Assembly: GCF_014641735.1 (NCBI RefSeq)
Contig: NZ_BMIH01000005.1
Location: 62,001-126,000 of the forward strand
Length of the DNA stretch: 64,000 nt
Reading direction: 5' to 3'
Source of the DNA: Sphingomonas metalli
GTDB taxonomy: Bacteria > Pseudomonadota > Alphaproteobacteria > Sphingomonadales > Sphingomonadaceae
Positions 44,151 through 52,296 of this stretch are shown here, in pieces; within the stretch, counting starts at the first letter, position 1, and each line of letters begins with the position of its first letter. A model generated the notes under the pieces. It ran no database searches. It was given only the letters and a program-made list of their open reading frames with translations, and had not been told where the DNA came from. A program made the translations under genes and the position numbers.

Positions 44151-44178
44151 CGGGCCGCCGGATCGCTCCGGCGGCCCG
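44151..44178 (-). terminator. Terminator hairpin after first tandem PEP-CTERM gene
   Basis: CGGGCCGCCGGA pairs perfectly with TCCGGCGGCCCG around TCGC, 22 nt after the stop codon of the gene at 44201-44842. On the minus strand it is followed by TTCTTC. A near-identical hairpin follows the paralogue at 45040-45069. Confidence 0.75.
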
Positions 44179-44200
44179 TGCTACGACCGATCAGGGAGTA

Positions 44201-44842
44201 TCAGGCGTAGGTGGCGGCGACGTTGCGGCGACGATAGCGGGCAGCGCCCGCGACCATGCCGAAGCCGACGAACATCAGCGCCCAGGTCGTCGGCTCGGGA
44301 ACGGCCGTGACCGCGAAGTTGGCGACTTCGAACGCGTCGATCGCCTGGCTGTTCGAGAAGCTGACGCTGGTGATCGTCTCGCCGGCGGTGGCGGCGAAGT
44401 TCACATATTGCGACACGTTCTGGTTGCCGTCGGTGGTCGTGAAGCCAAGCGACTGGGCGGTATAGGTGATGCTGCGCTGGTTGGTGACGAGCGTCAGCGA
44501 ATTGTAGGTGTCGGGCGAGCCCCAGAGGAAGCCGAGGTTCGTCACCGCCTGCAGGAAGGTCAGCGTCGCCGGCTGGCCCGCGGTGGGGCCGGCCGCCAGG
44601 AAGTTGCCGCCGAACACGCCGCCCTTGGGGATGTCCGCGAACGGCTGGTCGGAATTGTAGATCCGGCCACCGGTGAGAGTGGCGACCTGGCCATTGGCGC
44701 CGCTGAGGCCGGTGGCGCTGAGGGTCAGGTAGTTGCCCGACGCACCGCCGAGGGTCGGGGTGACGGCGGCGCTGGCGTGCGACGAGACGAAGACGGCCGC
44801 AGTGGCATAGAGTGCGAGGCGCAGCTGGCGCATGTGACGCAT
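44201..44842 (-). CDS. PEP-CTERM surface protein, tandem paralogue A
   Basis: This 213-residue protein has a signal peptide (LRLALYATAAVFVSSHASA), a body of Gly, Thr and Ser with TPTLGGASGNYLTLS, FADIPKGG and NLGFLWGSPDTYNSL, and the sorting signal VPEPTTWALMFVGFGMVAG then AARYRRR. It is sorted by an exosortase encoded elsewhere. It is about 80 percent identical by eye to the upstream gene at 45091-45723, including the leader CAGGGAGAGT before the ATG. It likely arose by tandem duplication. Confidence 0.92.
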   Translation of the reverse strand: MRHMRQLRLALYATAAVFVSSHASAAVTPTLGGASGNYLTLSATGLSGANGQVATLTGGRIYNSDQPFADIPKGGVFGGNFLAAGPTAGQPATLTFLQAVTNLGFLWGSPDTYNSLTLVTNQRSITYTAQSLGFTTTDGNQNVSQYVNFAATAGETITSVSFSNSQAIDAFEVANFAVTAVPEPTTWALMFVGFGMVAGAARYRRRNVAATYA

Positions 44843-45039
44843 GAGACTCTCCCTGATGGGCTTAGTGGCCCGGGCTCAGGTCGAGCCGGGCATCATCGGA
44901 ATGTCTCGCAAGACCAATGGTTTCGCTGTCGGGACGCCCTGATTTCGACTGTCCCGCATTGGTACGGATGCGGCACGCAGATCCGGCGGCGGACGCGCGC
45001 TTCAACAGATTCAAACGGGAGCGCCCCGGCAGAACGGAA

Positions 45040-45069
45040 ATGGGCCGCCGGATCGCTCCGACGGCCCAT
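45040..45069 (-). terminator. Terminator hairpin after second tandem PEP-CTERM gene
   Basis: ATGGGCCG and CGGCCCAT pair, with an inner CGGA/TCCG stem and one mismatch, 21 nt after the stop of the gene at 45091-45723. It matches the hairpin at 44151-44178 in loop and core, so the terminator was part of the duplicated unit. Confidence 0.7.
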
Positions 45070-45090
45070 CCTACGGCTGCTCAGGGAGAG

Positions 45091-45723
45091 TCAGGCGTAA
45101 ACCGAGGTCACGCTGCGGCGGCGATAGCGGGCGGCGCCCGCAACCATGCCGAAGCCGACGAACATCAGCGCCCAGGTCGCGGGTTCCGGCACCGCCGTCA
45201 CGGCGAAGTTGGCCGTCTCGAACGCGTCGAAGGCGGGATTGTTGGTGAACGACACGCTGTTGATGGTCTCACCGGCGCTCGCGGCGAAGTTCACATATTG
45301 CGAGACGTTCTGGTTGCCGTCGGTGGTGGTGAAGCCCAGCGACTGCGCGGTATAGGTGATGGTGCGCTGGTTGGTGACCAGCGTCAGGATGTTGTAGGTG
45401 TCCGGCGAACCCCAGAGGAAGCCGAGGTTGCTGACCGCCTGCAGGAAGGTCAGCGTCGCGGGCTGGCCGGCAAGCGGACCGGCCGCGAGGAAGGTGCCCC
45501 CGGCGATGCCGCCCTTGGGGATGTCGGCGAAGGGCTGGTCGGACGTATAGACGGTGCCGCCGGTCAGCGTCGCCACCTGGGTGCCGCCATTCGACAGGCC
45601 CGACGAGTTGAGGGTCAGGTAATTGCCCGAGGCGCCGCCAAGGGTCGGGGTGACGGTGGCGCTCGCTGCCGTGGCGGCAAACACGCTCGCGGTCGCGCAG
45701 AGCGCGAGATAGGTCTTACGCAT
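45091..45723 (-). CDS. PEP-CTERM surface protein, tandem paralogue B
   Basis: This 210-residue paralogue of the gene at 44201-44842 has the same order: signal peptide (LALCATASVFAATAASA), body with TPTLGGASGNYLTLN and FLWGSPDTYNILTLVTNQRT, and the end VPEPATWALMFVGFGMVAG then AARYRRR. Differences are spread over the signal peptide, the mid-body and the last ten residues. It is first in the direction of transcription. Each copy has its own leader and terminator, so they may be expressed separately. Confidence 0.92.
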   Translation of the reverse strand: MRKTYLALCATASVFAATAASATVTPTLGGASGNYLTLNSSGLSNGGTQVATLTGGTVYTSDQPFADIPKGGIAGGTFLAAGPLAGQPATLTFLQAVSNLGFLWGSPDTYNILTLVTNQRTITYTAQSLGFTTTDGNQNVSQYVNFAASAGETINSVSFTNNPAFDAFETANFAVTAVPEPATWALMFVGFGMVAGAARYRRRSVTSVYA

Positions 45724-45852
45724 TACACTCTCCCTGAGAGATCAAGATTTGCCGGAACCCGAATGGGTTGGGCCCTGCCGGAATGACTCAGAGGTCGAAT
45801 GGTTCACGGCGCGTTAGGTAAATTTTTGTTTATCCCGGAACGATACAGCGTC

Positions 45853-46044
45853 TTAATTCAGGGCATTGGGCCGTTGCAGCTCGCCGATGTTGAGGGCGAC
45901 GGTGCACAGATAGGCATAGCGTTCCGAACCGGCATCCTGCGCCTCTGCAAAGATCAGCCGCGCGACGAAGTCGAATGCGTCGCTGCCGAACGCCTCGATT
46001 GCAGCGAAGGCATCCGCCCAGCTGCTTCGACTGGTCATGGTCAC
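45853..46044 (-). CDS. Small protein of unknown function, second of a coupled pair
   Basis: This 63-residue protein, MTMTSRSSWADAFAAIEAFG then SDAFDFVARLIFAEAQDAG, is helical with no membrane segment. The ATG overlaps the stop codon of the upstream small gene by 4 nt, a sign that both are translated. The family is not recognised. Confidence 0.55.
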   Translation of the reverse strand: MTMTSRSSWADAFAAIEAFGSDAFDFVARLIFAEAQDAGSERYAYLCTVALNIGELQRPNALN

Positions 46045-46238
46045 AGCTCGATCGGCGCGGCCACCACGGGGGTGCAGAGCCGCTGGCGGATCTCGTCGGC
46101 GATCTGGACGATCGAGGAGCGCGCATCGTCGAACGTCAGCGTCGCCGACTGCGCCCAGCCGTCGACCACCGACAGGGCTTCGATGCCGTGGAGCTGGATC
46201 AGGCGCGTCGCCTCGCCGACCATTTCATCATGCGACAT
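46041..46238 (-). CDS. Small protein of unknown function, first of a coupled pair
   Basis: This 65-residue protein, MSHDEMVGEATRLIQLHGIE followed by ALSVVDGWAQSATLTFDDAR, is a small alpha/beta protein with a hydrophobic core pattern. It overlaps the next small gene by 4 nt (ATGA). No family is recognised and no strong ribosome binding site is visible. The larger open frame through it is mostly the shadow of the esterase gene. Confidence 0.5.
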   Translation of the reverse strand: MSHDEMVGEATRLIQLHGIEALSVVDGWAQSATLTFDDARSSIVQIADEIRQRLCTPVVAAPIEL

Positions 46239-46419
46239 TGGCGAGGGCTCTCGATAGCGTTGGCGTCGGCGTGCGAGGCTTGGGTCGAAGGGCGTCAGGC
46301 GTTGCTGCCGGACGACGGCGACCGCCATCGAACGGGGCTCCAACCCCGGCTGGTCGCGAACGTTCCGGCCGGCCTGAACAAAGCGTTGAAAATCAGTGAA
46401 CGTCGCGGTGCGGCCGGTG

Positions 46420-47340
46420 CTATCCAGGATGACGGGCGGGCGCGGCGCTGCCGTCGAGCCAACCGCCATCGGCCAGCCAGTCCGCCAGCCGGTCGGGCCA
46501 GTGTAGGATGGAGATGCGATTGGATTCATCGAGATTGAAGGCGTGGTCCGCCTCTGCATACATGTGCAGCTCGGCCGAGACATGCGCCTCGCGCAGCTGC
46601 TGGTAGAGCGCGACCGAGGGCGCGGCGCAGCACTGGTCGAGCGAGCCCGCGGTGATGAAGGCCGGCGGCGCGTGCGCGACGTCCTTGGCCGGCAGTCCGG
46701 CGGGGCCGGGAAAGACGAGGATCTGGAAATCGGGCCGCGCACTGATCCGATCGATCGCATCGGTGACCGGCCTGCCCGCGGGTTCGGGATTGTCCGCGAT
46801 GAGCGACACCAATTCGCCGCCGGCGGAGAACCCCATTACGCCGATGCGCGCCGGATCGATGCCATAGTCGGCGGCATGGGCGCGCACCCAGCGCACGGCG
46901 CGGCGGGCGTCGTCTGCCGCATCGCCCGCCACGGTGTAGATCGAGCCCGGCTCGTTCGCGAGACGGTATTTGAGGACGAAGGCGGTGACCCCCATGCGGT
47001 TCAGCGCGGTCGCCACCTTGGTGCCCTCGTTGGTCCAGACCAGCAGGCGGTGACCGCCGCCGGGGATGACGATGACCGCGGCGCCGCTGCGGTGCTTCGG
47101 ATCGGCCGGGAAGGCGAGCAGCGCGGGATCGTGGATGTTGCGCACCCAATAGTCGCGGCCGATCTCCGCCTCTCCACGCCGTGCCTTCACGCCGGGCGCG
47201 CCGTTCGGCCAGAGCGGGATGCGCTTGAGGGCAGGCTGTTCGACGGGGGCGGGGTCGGACGCGGCAGGCGCGGGCGGGGCGGCCCGCAAAGGGGCGGCAA
47301 GTGCCAGCGCCAGTGCCACGCATGCCCGATACCGCATCAT
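46420..47340 (-). CDS. Exported alpha/beta-hydrolase, esterase-like
   Basis: This 306-residue protein has a signal peptide (YRACVALALALAAPLRA) and then an alpha/beta-hydrolase. It has the oxyanion segment VIVIPGGGHRLL, the nucleophile Ser in IGVMGFSAGGELV, a likely Asp in FITAGSLDQCCA, and His in EADHAFNLDESN. Relatives are acetyl-xylan or other carbohydrate esterases. A carbohydrate role would fit the exported location and the arabinofuranosidase elsewhere in the window, but this is inference. Confidence 0.85.
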   Translation of the reverse strand: MMRYRACVALALALAAPLRAAPPAPAASDPAPVEQPALKRIPLWPNGAPGVKARRGEAEIGRDYWVRNIHDPALLAFPADPKHRSGAAVIVIPGGGHRLLVWTNEGTKVATALNRMGVTAFVLKYRLANEPGSIYTVAGDAADDARRAVRWVRAHAADYGIDPARIGVMGFSAGGELVSLIADNPEPAGRPVTDAIDRISARPDFQILVFPGPAGLPAKDVAHAPPAFITAGSLDQCCAAPSVALYQQLREAHVSAELHMYAEADHAFNLDESNRISILHWPDRLADWLADGGWLDGSAAPARHPG

Positions 47341-47439
47341 CGCCGATCCTCTACCGCCATCACCATCGATGGCAGCGAAGCAGATAATCTATCGGTTTTT
47401 CAAGGCTCTTTGCTGGATCGACCGCAAGGCGCCCAAAGG

Positions 47440-48279
47440 TCAGCCCTGCATGCGACCTGCGAGAAGTCGGCTCAGCCGCTCGCGATCGTCGTCGGATACG
47501 GGATTGTACACGATCATGCCAAGCTCCGGGCGCCCCTCGACCGCGAAGGAAGCGAATTCCATCGCCAGCAGCCCGGCTTCGGGATGGTGGATGCGCTTGA
47601 CGCCCTCGCCATGCGAGACGACATCGTTGTCCTGCCAGAGCTGGCGGAAGTCCGCGCTGATCCCGCAGAGTTCGTCGACCAGCGCTGCGGCCGCGGCGCT
47701 GTTGGCGGCGCCGGCGCGCGTCACATCGGCGCGGAAGGCGCCGACGACGAAGCGGGCGATCGTCTCCCAGTCGGCGTTGCGGGTGCGGACATGGTCGCTG
47801 CCGAACATCATGCGGAGGATGTTGCGCTCCTCGCGCGGCAGACGGGCATAGTCGGTCAGAAGTAGCGTCGCGGCGCGATTCCAGCCGACCACGTCCCACA
47901 TCGCGGTCTTGATGATCGCCGGGCTGAGCGGCATCGCATCGAGGACCCGTTGCAGGCGCGGCGAGATGCCGTCGACCGGCCGATAGTGCGCTTCGGGCGG
48001 GCGACCGAGGGCCAGCATGTAGATATGCTCGCGCTCCGGATCGGTCAGCATCAGCCCTCTGGCGATGCGGTCGAGCACGTCGGCCGAAGGCGCACCGCCG
48101 CGACCCTGTTCGAGCCAGGTATACCAGGTCGGGCTGATGTTCGCACGGCTCGCCACCTCTTCGCGGCGCAGACCGGGGGTCCGCCGCCGCCCGCCGGCGA
48201 GCCCGAAGGCCGCCGGGTCCAGGCGGCTGCGCCGGTCGCGCAGATAGGTGCCGAGTGCATTGGGCAGGTCGCGGGGCAT
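47440..48279 (-). CDS. MmyB-like helix-turn-helix regulator
   Basis: This 279-residue regulator has an N-terminal XRE-type helix-turn-helix (LRREEVASRANISPTWYTWL, then EQGRGGAPSADVLDRIARGL). A C-terminal MmyB-type ligand domain follows, with MWDVVGWNRAATLLLTDY and NILRMMFGSDHVRTRNADWE. It is divergent from the NAD-dependent SDR at 48376, which is its probable target. This type of regulator often sits next to an oxidoreductase that it represses. Confidence 0.92.
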   Translation of the reverse strand: MPRDLPNALGTYLRDRRSRLDPAAFGLAGGRRRTPGLRREEVASRANISPTWYTWLEQGRGGAPSADVLDRIARGLMLTDPEREHIYMLALGRPPEAHYRPVDGISPRLQRVLDAMPLSPAIIKTAMWDVVGWNRAATLLLTDYARLPREERNILRMMFGSDHVRTRNADWETIARFVVGAFRADVTRAGAANSAAAAALVDELCGISADFRQLWQDNDVVSHGEGVKRIHHPEAGLLAMEFASFAVEGRPELGMIVYNPVSDDDRERLSRLLAGRMQG

Positions 48280-48375
48280 ATCGATCCTGTTGCCGGCTAT
48301 ACCATGATAAGGTCACGTATTTAACAGGTTGCGCCGCAGCCCGATACCGGGTTCTCCAACGATCGGAGAGCGTCC

Positions 48376-49269
48376 ATGCGTGTGTTCCTGACTGGTGCGA
48401 CCGGCTTCATCGGCTCGCACGTCATCCCCGAGCTGCAAGAGCGCGGCCACCACGTGATCGGCCTGACCCGCTCGGACGAGGGCGCGCGACGGCTGGAGGC
48501 GGCGGGGGTCGAGGCGTGTCGTGGCGATCTCGAAGACCCTGCCTCGCTCTCCCGCGGTGCGACGCTAGCCGATGCGGTGATCCATTGCGCCTTTGACCAT
48601 GATTTCGCGAGATTCGTCGAGAACACGCAGAAGGACGCGCGGAACATCGCGGCGATGGGCGATGCGCTGGAGGGGACGGGCAGGCCGATCCTGATCACCT
48701 CCGGGGTCGGGATCGGAACGCCGCGCCATGGCGGCCCGGCCACCGAGGATGTGCTGAACCCGCATCATGCCAATCCGCGCATCGCCACGGAGCTCGCCGC
48801 GGCCGGCCTGACCGCGCGGCGCATCGACGTGCGCACGATCCGCCTGCCGCAGGTCCACGACACCCATAAGGCAGGCCTGATCACGCCGCTGATCGGCGAG
48901 GCGCGCCGGGCCGGCGCGGTCGCCTATATCGGCGAGGGCGGGTCGCGCTGGGCGGCGGCACATGTCGGCGACGTGGCACGGCTCTACGCACTGGCGCTGG
49001 AACGGGGCGAGCCGGGCGCACGCTACCATGCATCGGCCGAAGAGGGCATCGCCATGAAGGCGATCGCGGAGGCGATCGGCGCGGGTGCGGGGCTGCCGGT
49101 CCGGTCGATCGCGACGGAGGAGGCCGAACGCTATTTCGGCTGGATGGCGGGCTTCGCGACGCTCGACATGACGGCGTCGAGCAGCTGGACGCGGGCGCGG
49201 CTCGGCTGGGAGCCGGTCGGGCCGGACCTGCTGTCCGACCTTGCCGCCATGGACTTCGCGCACGCCTGA
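48376..49269 (+). CDS. NAD(P)-dependent epimerase/dehydratase-like SDR
   Basis: This 297-residue extended or atypical SDR has MRVFLTGATGFIGSHVIPEL with the GxxGxxG nucleotide motif, VIHCAFDHDFARF, ILITSGVGIGTPRHG and AYIGEGGSRWAAAHVGDVAR. The catalytic YxxxK is not evident, as in several NmrA- or reductase-like relatives. It is divergent from the MmyB-like regulator by 96 bp. The substrate is unknown. Confidence 0.9.
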   Translation: MRVFLTGATGFIGSHVIPELQERGHHVIGLTRSDEGARRLEAAGVEACRGDLEDPASLSRGATLADAVIHCAFDHDFARFVENTQKDARNIAAMGDALEGTGRPILITSGVGIGTPRHGGPATEDVLNPHHANPRIATELAAAGLTARRIDVRTIRLPQVHDTHKAGLITPLIGEARRAGAVAYIGEGGSRWAAAHVGDVARLYALALERGEPGARYHASAEEGIAMKAIAEAIGAGAGLPVRSIATEEAERYFGWMAGFATLDMTASSSWTRARLGWEPVGPDLLSDLAAMDFAHA

Positions 49270-49283
49270 GGCGCAACGAGCCA

Positions 49284-49315
49284 CCGGCGGCACGCCCTTC
49301 AAGGCAAGCCGCCGG
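49284..49315. terminator. Hairpin between convergent SDR genes
   Basis: CCGGCGGC (49284-49291) pairs with GCCGCCGG (49308-49315) around a 16-nt loop that contains its own short CCTT/AAGG pairing. It is located between two convergent genes. Confidence 0.6.
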
Positions 49316-49322
49316 CGCCGCG

Positions 49323-50057
49323 TCAGGCGGTCAGCCCGCCATCGATGTTGAGCGTGGTGCCGGTGATGTAGCTGGCATCCGGTCCGGCGAGGAAGGCGAC
49401 GGCGCCGGCGATCTCCTCGACCCGGCCGTAGCGGCCGAGCGGGACGAGTGTCGTCGCCTGCTGCGCGAACTCGCTGTCGGCGGGGTTCATGTCGGTGTCG
49501 ATCGGGCCCGGCTGGACGGTGTTGACCAGGATGCCGCGCGCCGCGAGATCCTTCGCCCAGCCGCGCGCCAGCGCCGCAACCGCGGCCTTGGTCGCGCTGT
49601 AGACCGAGGTGGCGGGGAAAGCGAGCTCGCCCGAGACGCTGCCGATCAGGATGATGCGGCCCCCGTCGGCGAGATGCGGCAGGGCGGCACGGGTGCCGAC
49701 ATGCAGGCCCTTCACATTGACGCCGAACTGGCGGTCGTAGGTCGCATCGCTGTCCTCGGCGACCGTCGAGAATTCGGCGACGCCGGCATTGTGGACGAGG
49801 ATGTCGATCCCGCCCAGCGCCGCGGCGGCCTGTTCGACTCCCGCCCGCTGCGAGGCGGGATCGGCGGCATCGGCCTGGAAGGCGAAGGCGGTGCCACCCG
49901 CAGCCTCAATCGCCGCCACCGTGGCGTCCGCCGCCGTCTTGTTGCCGGCATAGGTGATGGCGACGGTGGCGCCGTCGGCCGCCAGTCGTTTTGCGATGGC
50001 TGCGCCGATCCCGCGCGATCCACCGGTGACGAGCGCCTTCTTGCCCTGGACTGACAT
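49323..50057 (-). CDS. Short-chain dehydrogenase/reductase (FabG-like)
   Basis: This 244-residue classical SDR has VTGGSRGIGAAIAKRLAADG, NAG in LVHNAGVAEF, Ser in ILIGSVSGEL, YSATKAAVAAL, and the end YITGTTLNIDGGLTA. The ATG at 50057 follows GGAG with a 9-nt spacer; the longer frame is rejected. It is divergent from an ArsR-type regulator gene, which probably represses it. The substrate is unknown. Confidence 0.93.
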   Translation of the reverse strand: MSVQGKKALVTGGSRGIGAAIAKRLAADGATVAITYAGNKTAADATVAAIEAAGGTAFAFQADAADPASQRAGVEQAAAALGGIDILVHNAGVAEFSTVAEDSDATYDRQFGVNVKGLHVGTRAALPHLADGGRIILIGSVSGELAFPATSVYSATKAAVAALARGWAKDLAARGILVNTVQPGPIDTDMNPADSEFAQQATTLVPLGRYGRVEEIAGAVAFLAGPDASYITGTTLNIDGGLTA

Positions 50058-50137
50058 GTGTTTTCTCCGAATTTTTCCGCCCGCGATCACGGCCTCGTGC
50101 GCTGTCGGCAGGCGGGAAGATGGCGCGCCGCTTCAAC

Positions 50138-50156
50138 AGTTCAATATTCCCGAACT
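50138..50156. promoter_or_regulatory. Putative ArsR-type operator
   Basis: AGTTC-N9-GAACT is an inverted repeat in the 132-bp divergent spacer between the SDR and the ArsR-type gene, in a locally AT-rich stretch. Its position suits a site that controls both promoters. Confidence 0.55.
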
Positions 50157-50189
50157 ATTAAATTTGCGGGTCGTGCCTATATCCGGTCC

Positions 50190-50501
50190 ATGGCCCGCTT
50201 CACCCATCCGCGGCTGGAGGATGTTCCGCTCGATCTGGCGTTGCACGCGCTGGCGGACCCGAATCGGCTGGGCATGGTCGCGCGCCTCGCCGCCACCGAG
50301 CGGCTGAGCTGCACCGATGCCGCGCCCTGCGACACGATTCCCAAAAGCACGCTGTCCAACCATCTGAAGCTGCTGCGCGCGGCGGGGCTGATCGAAACGA
50401 CGCAGGCCGGGCGCGAGATGATCAACACGCTGCGCCGTGCGGACTTCGACCGCCGCTTTCCGGGGCTGCTCGACGCGGTGCTCGCCAACCGGATCGACTG
50501 A
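50190..50501 (+). CDS. ArsR-type winged-helix regulator
   Basis: This 103-residue regulator, MARFTHPRLEDVPLDLALHA then LADPNRLGMVARLA, has the recognition region KSTLSNHLKLLRAAGLIETT and the wing AGREMINTLRRADFD. Two cysteines (LSCTDAAPC) lie before the recognition helix and might sense thiol-active compounds or metal. The start at 50190 gives the usual family length; the longer frame overlaps the operator. It is divergent from the SDR. Confidence 0.88.
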   Translation: MARFTHPRLEDVPLDLALHALADPNRLGMVARLAATERLSCTDAAPCDTIPKSTLSNHLKLLRAAGLIETTQAGREMINTLRRADFDRRFPGLLDAVLANRID

Positions 50502-50515
50502 CCGGGCAGACGGGA

Positions 50516-51436
50516 TCAGAGCATGCGCGGGGTCGTGCCGAACAGCCGCGCACGGGCGAAGGCGGTCATGCCGCGAAGCTTGTGGCGGAGGCAGAAGGCG
50601 CGAAAATGCGCGATCCCCCTATGGGTTGCGACCGGACGGACGACGTCCTGCCAGAGCGCCGCCAGATCCTGCCAGAGGAAGGTGAGGATCCGGCGGTCGC
50701 GGAAGACGTGCTTGGCGTAGAGCGCCCCGTCGCCGAAGCTGTAGCCGGCGAGCAGCCTCGTCTCGTCGGCCACGGCGCGGCGGCCGTGGTGATGGTCGAC
50801 CGCGAAGCGCGGATCGTAGCGGACCGGGATGCCGAGGCCGAGCGCACGGAACAGGAAGTCGGTGTCCTCCGCCGCCACGAACGGCGCGCCCGCACCGAAC
50901 CGCTCGTCGAAACGGCCGACGCGCGCGATCACCTCGCGGCTCATGGCGAGGTTCGCGCCCATGATGAAGCCGCCCGGAAAGGCACCGGGCGGCGCGACCA
51001 TGGGATGATCCTCGAGCTTCAGCGTCACCGGCAGGTCGCGGGCATCGCCGGGCAGGATCCGGCCGCCGACGATCGCCGGCCCGTCGGCTTCGGCGAAGCT
51101 TTGGACGAGGCCTTCGAAATAATCGGGGTGGAGGACGCAGTCGTCGTCGGTCATCGCGACGATCGCGCCGCGAACCGCGGCCAACCCGCAATTACGGGCG
51201 CGGGCGAGGCCGGGATTCGCCTCGTCCAGCACGCGGACCGGAAAGGTCTGCGCCGCCTGCCAAGCCCGCAGCACCTGCGGGGTCGCGTCGCTCGAACCGT
51301 TGTCGACGAGGACGATCTCGATCGCGTGCGATGCGCCGCGTTCGACCGCGCGGGCGATCGAGGCGAGCAGCGCGGGCAGCGGCCCGGCGCGGTCGCGCGT
51401 ACAGACCAGCAGACTGATCGCGACCGGCAGCGTCAC
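50516..51436 (-). CDS. Family 2 glycosyltransferase, last gene of glycan operon
   Basis: This 306-residue GT-A transferase has ISLLVCTRDRAGPLPALLAS, VLVDNGSSDATPQVL, LARARNCGLAAVRG and the metal motif MTDDDCVLHPD. Then come NLAMSREVIARVGRFDERFG and EDTDFLFRALGLG, as in rhamnosyl- or galactosyl-type family 2 enzymes. There are no membrane helices. The GTG start overlaps the stop of the upstream pyruvyl transferase gene by 4 nt. The donor and acceptor are unknown. Confidence 0.92.
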   Translation of the reverse strand: MTLPVAISLLVCTRDRAGPLPALLASIARAVERGASHAIEIVLVDNGSSDATPQVLRAWQAAQTFPVRVLDEANPGLARARNCGLAAVRGAIVAMTDDDCVLHPDYFEGLVQSFAEADGPAIVGGRILPGDARDLPVTLKLEDHPMVAPPGAFPGGFIMGANLAMSREVIARVGRFDERFGAGAPFVAAEDTDFLFRALGLGIPVRYDPRFAVDHHHGRRAVADETRLLAGYSFGDGALYAKHVFRDRRILTFLWQDLAALWQDVVRPVATHRGIAHFRAFCLRHKLRGMTAFARARLFGTTPRML

Positions 51437-52296
51437 GCCGCCACGCGGCGCACGAGCGGCGAACCGCCCGTCCAGCTGTCCAGATAGGCAGCGAGCTTGC
51501 CGTAGCTGTTGTCGAGCACGTGATGCGGGATGCCGAGCAGCAGCGCGAGGATATGGGCGTGCAATCGATCGGTCACGATCCGCTCGCCGCGCGAGAGCAG
51601 TTTCAGGCCGCGGGCGAGCCGCGCGGCGGCGCGGGCGTTGCGGTCGTCGGGCAAGGGCTCCTCGTCCTCCAGCCAGTCCACCGGTTGCACGCCGTGCGGT
51701 ATGTCCCGATCGCCCATCCGCTCCGCGTCGGTCCGGAGCAGTGCGAGCAGCGGCTGGTCGGCCGTGCCGCGGGGCTGCGGGCCGATTGCGAAGGCGGAAT
51801 CGGGCGCGAGCAGGGCCCGCCCGCCGACGAAGCCGCGCGCGGCGGCGAGGCTCGGCCGGTCGCGGACGAGAAGCGTGAAGTCCGGATGCGCGACGGCGAT
51901 CCGGGCGAAGCGGGCGGCGGCTGCGGGATCGCCGAAATGGATCGACTGTGGCAGCTGGACGATGCGCCGGTCCGTCAGCCGCGCCAGCACCGCCTCGCGC
52001 AGCCGCTGGTGATGCGGCCAGATATCGCCGAGATTGCCGCCGCCATGGAGAAGGACCACGCCGTCCGGGCAGGCGCGGCGGAACGCGGCTTCGTCGAAAT
52101 CATGCCAGGTGCAGACATAGTCCGGATCGCGGCCCGTGACCGCGCGCAACAGTGCGATCTCGCCAAGCCAGATCGCGCTGTCGCCGACATTCGGGTGGTC
52201 GGGAAAGTCGAGCAGCGCGTAGCGGTCTCCCGCGCCGACGAAGCCGCGATAGGCGGTGTCGAGCGCCGCCTGCTGGCCGGCGATGACGTCGCTCAC
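51433..52296 (-). CDS. Polysaccharide pyruvyl transferase family protein
   Basis: This 287-residue protein of the ExoV/CsaB-like pyruvyl transferase family adds pyruvate ketals to sugars of exopolysaccharides. Segments are LLDFPDHPNVGDSAIWLGE, VVLLHGGGNLGDIWPHHQRL, IVQLPQSIHFGDP, LLVRDRPSLAAARGF, PDSAFAIGP and IVTDRLHAHILALLLGIPH. The GTG at 52296 overlaps the upstream gene's stop by 4 nt (GTGA). It gives the product of this operon a likely acidic decoration. Confidence 0.9.
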   Translation of the reverse strand: MSDVIAGQQAALDTAYRGFVGAGDRYALLDFPDHPNVGDSAIWLGEIALLRAVTGRDPDYVCTWHDFDEAAFRRACPDGVVLLHGGGNLGDIWPHHQRLREAVLARLTDRRIVQLPQSIHFGDPAAAARFARIAVAHPDFTLLVRDRPSLAAARGFVGGRALLAPDSAFAIGPQPRGTADQPLLALLRTDAERMGDRDIPHGVQPVDWLEDEEPLPDDRNARAAARLARGLKLLSRGERIVTDRLHAHILALLLGIPHHVLDNSYGKLAAYLDSWTGGSPLVRRVAA

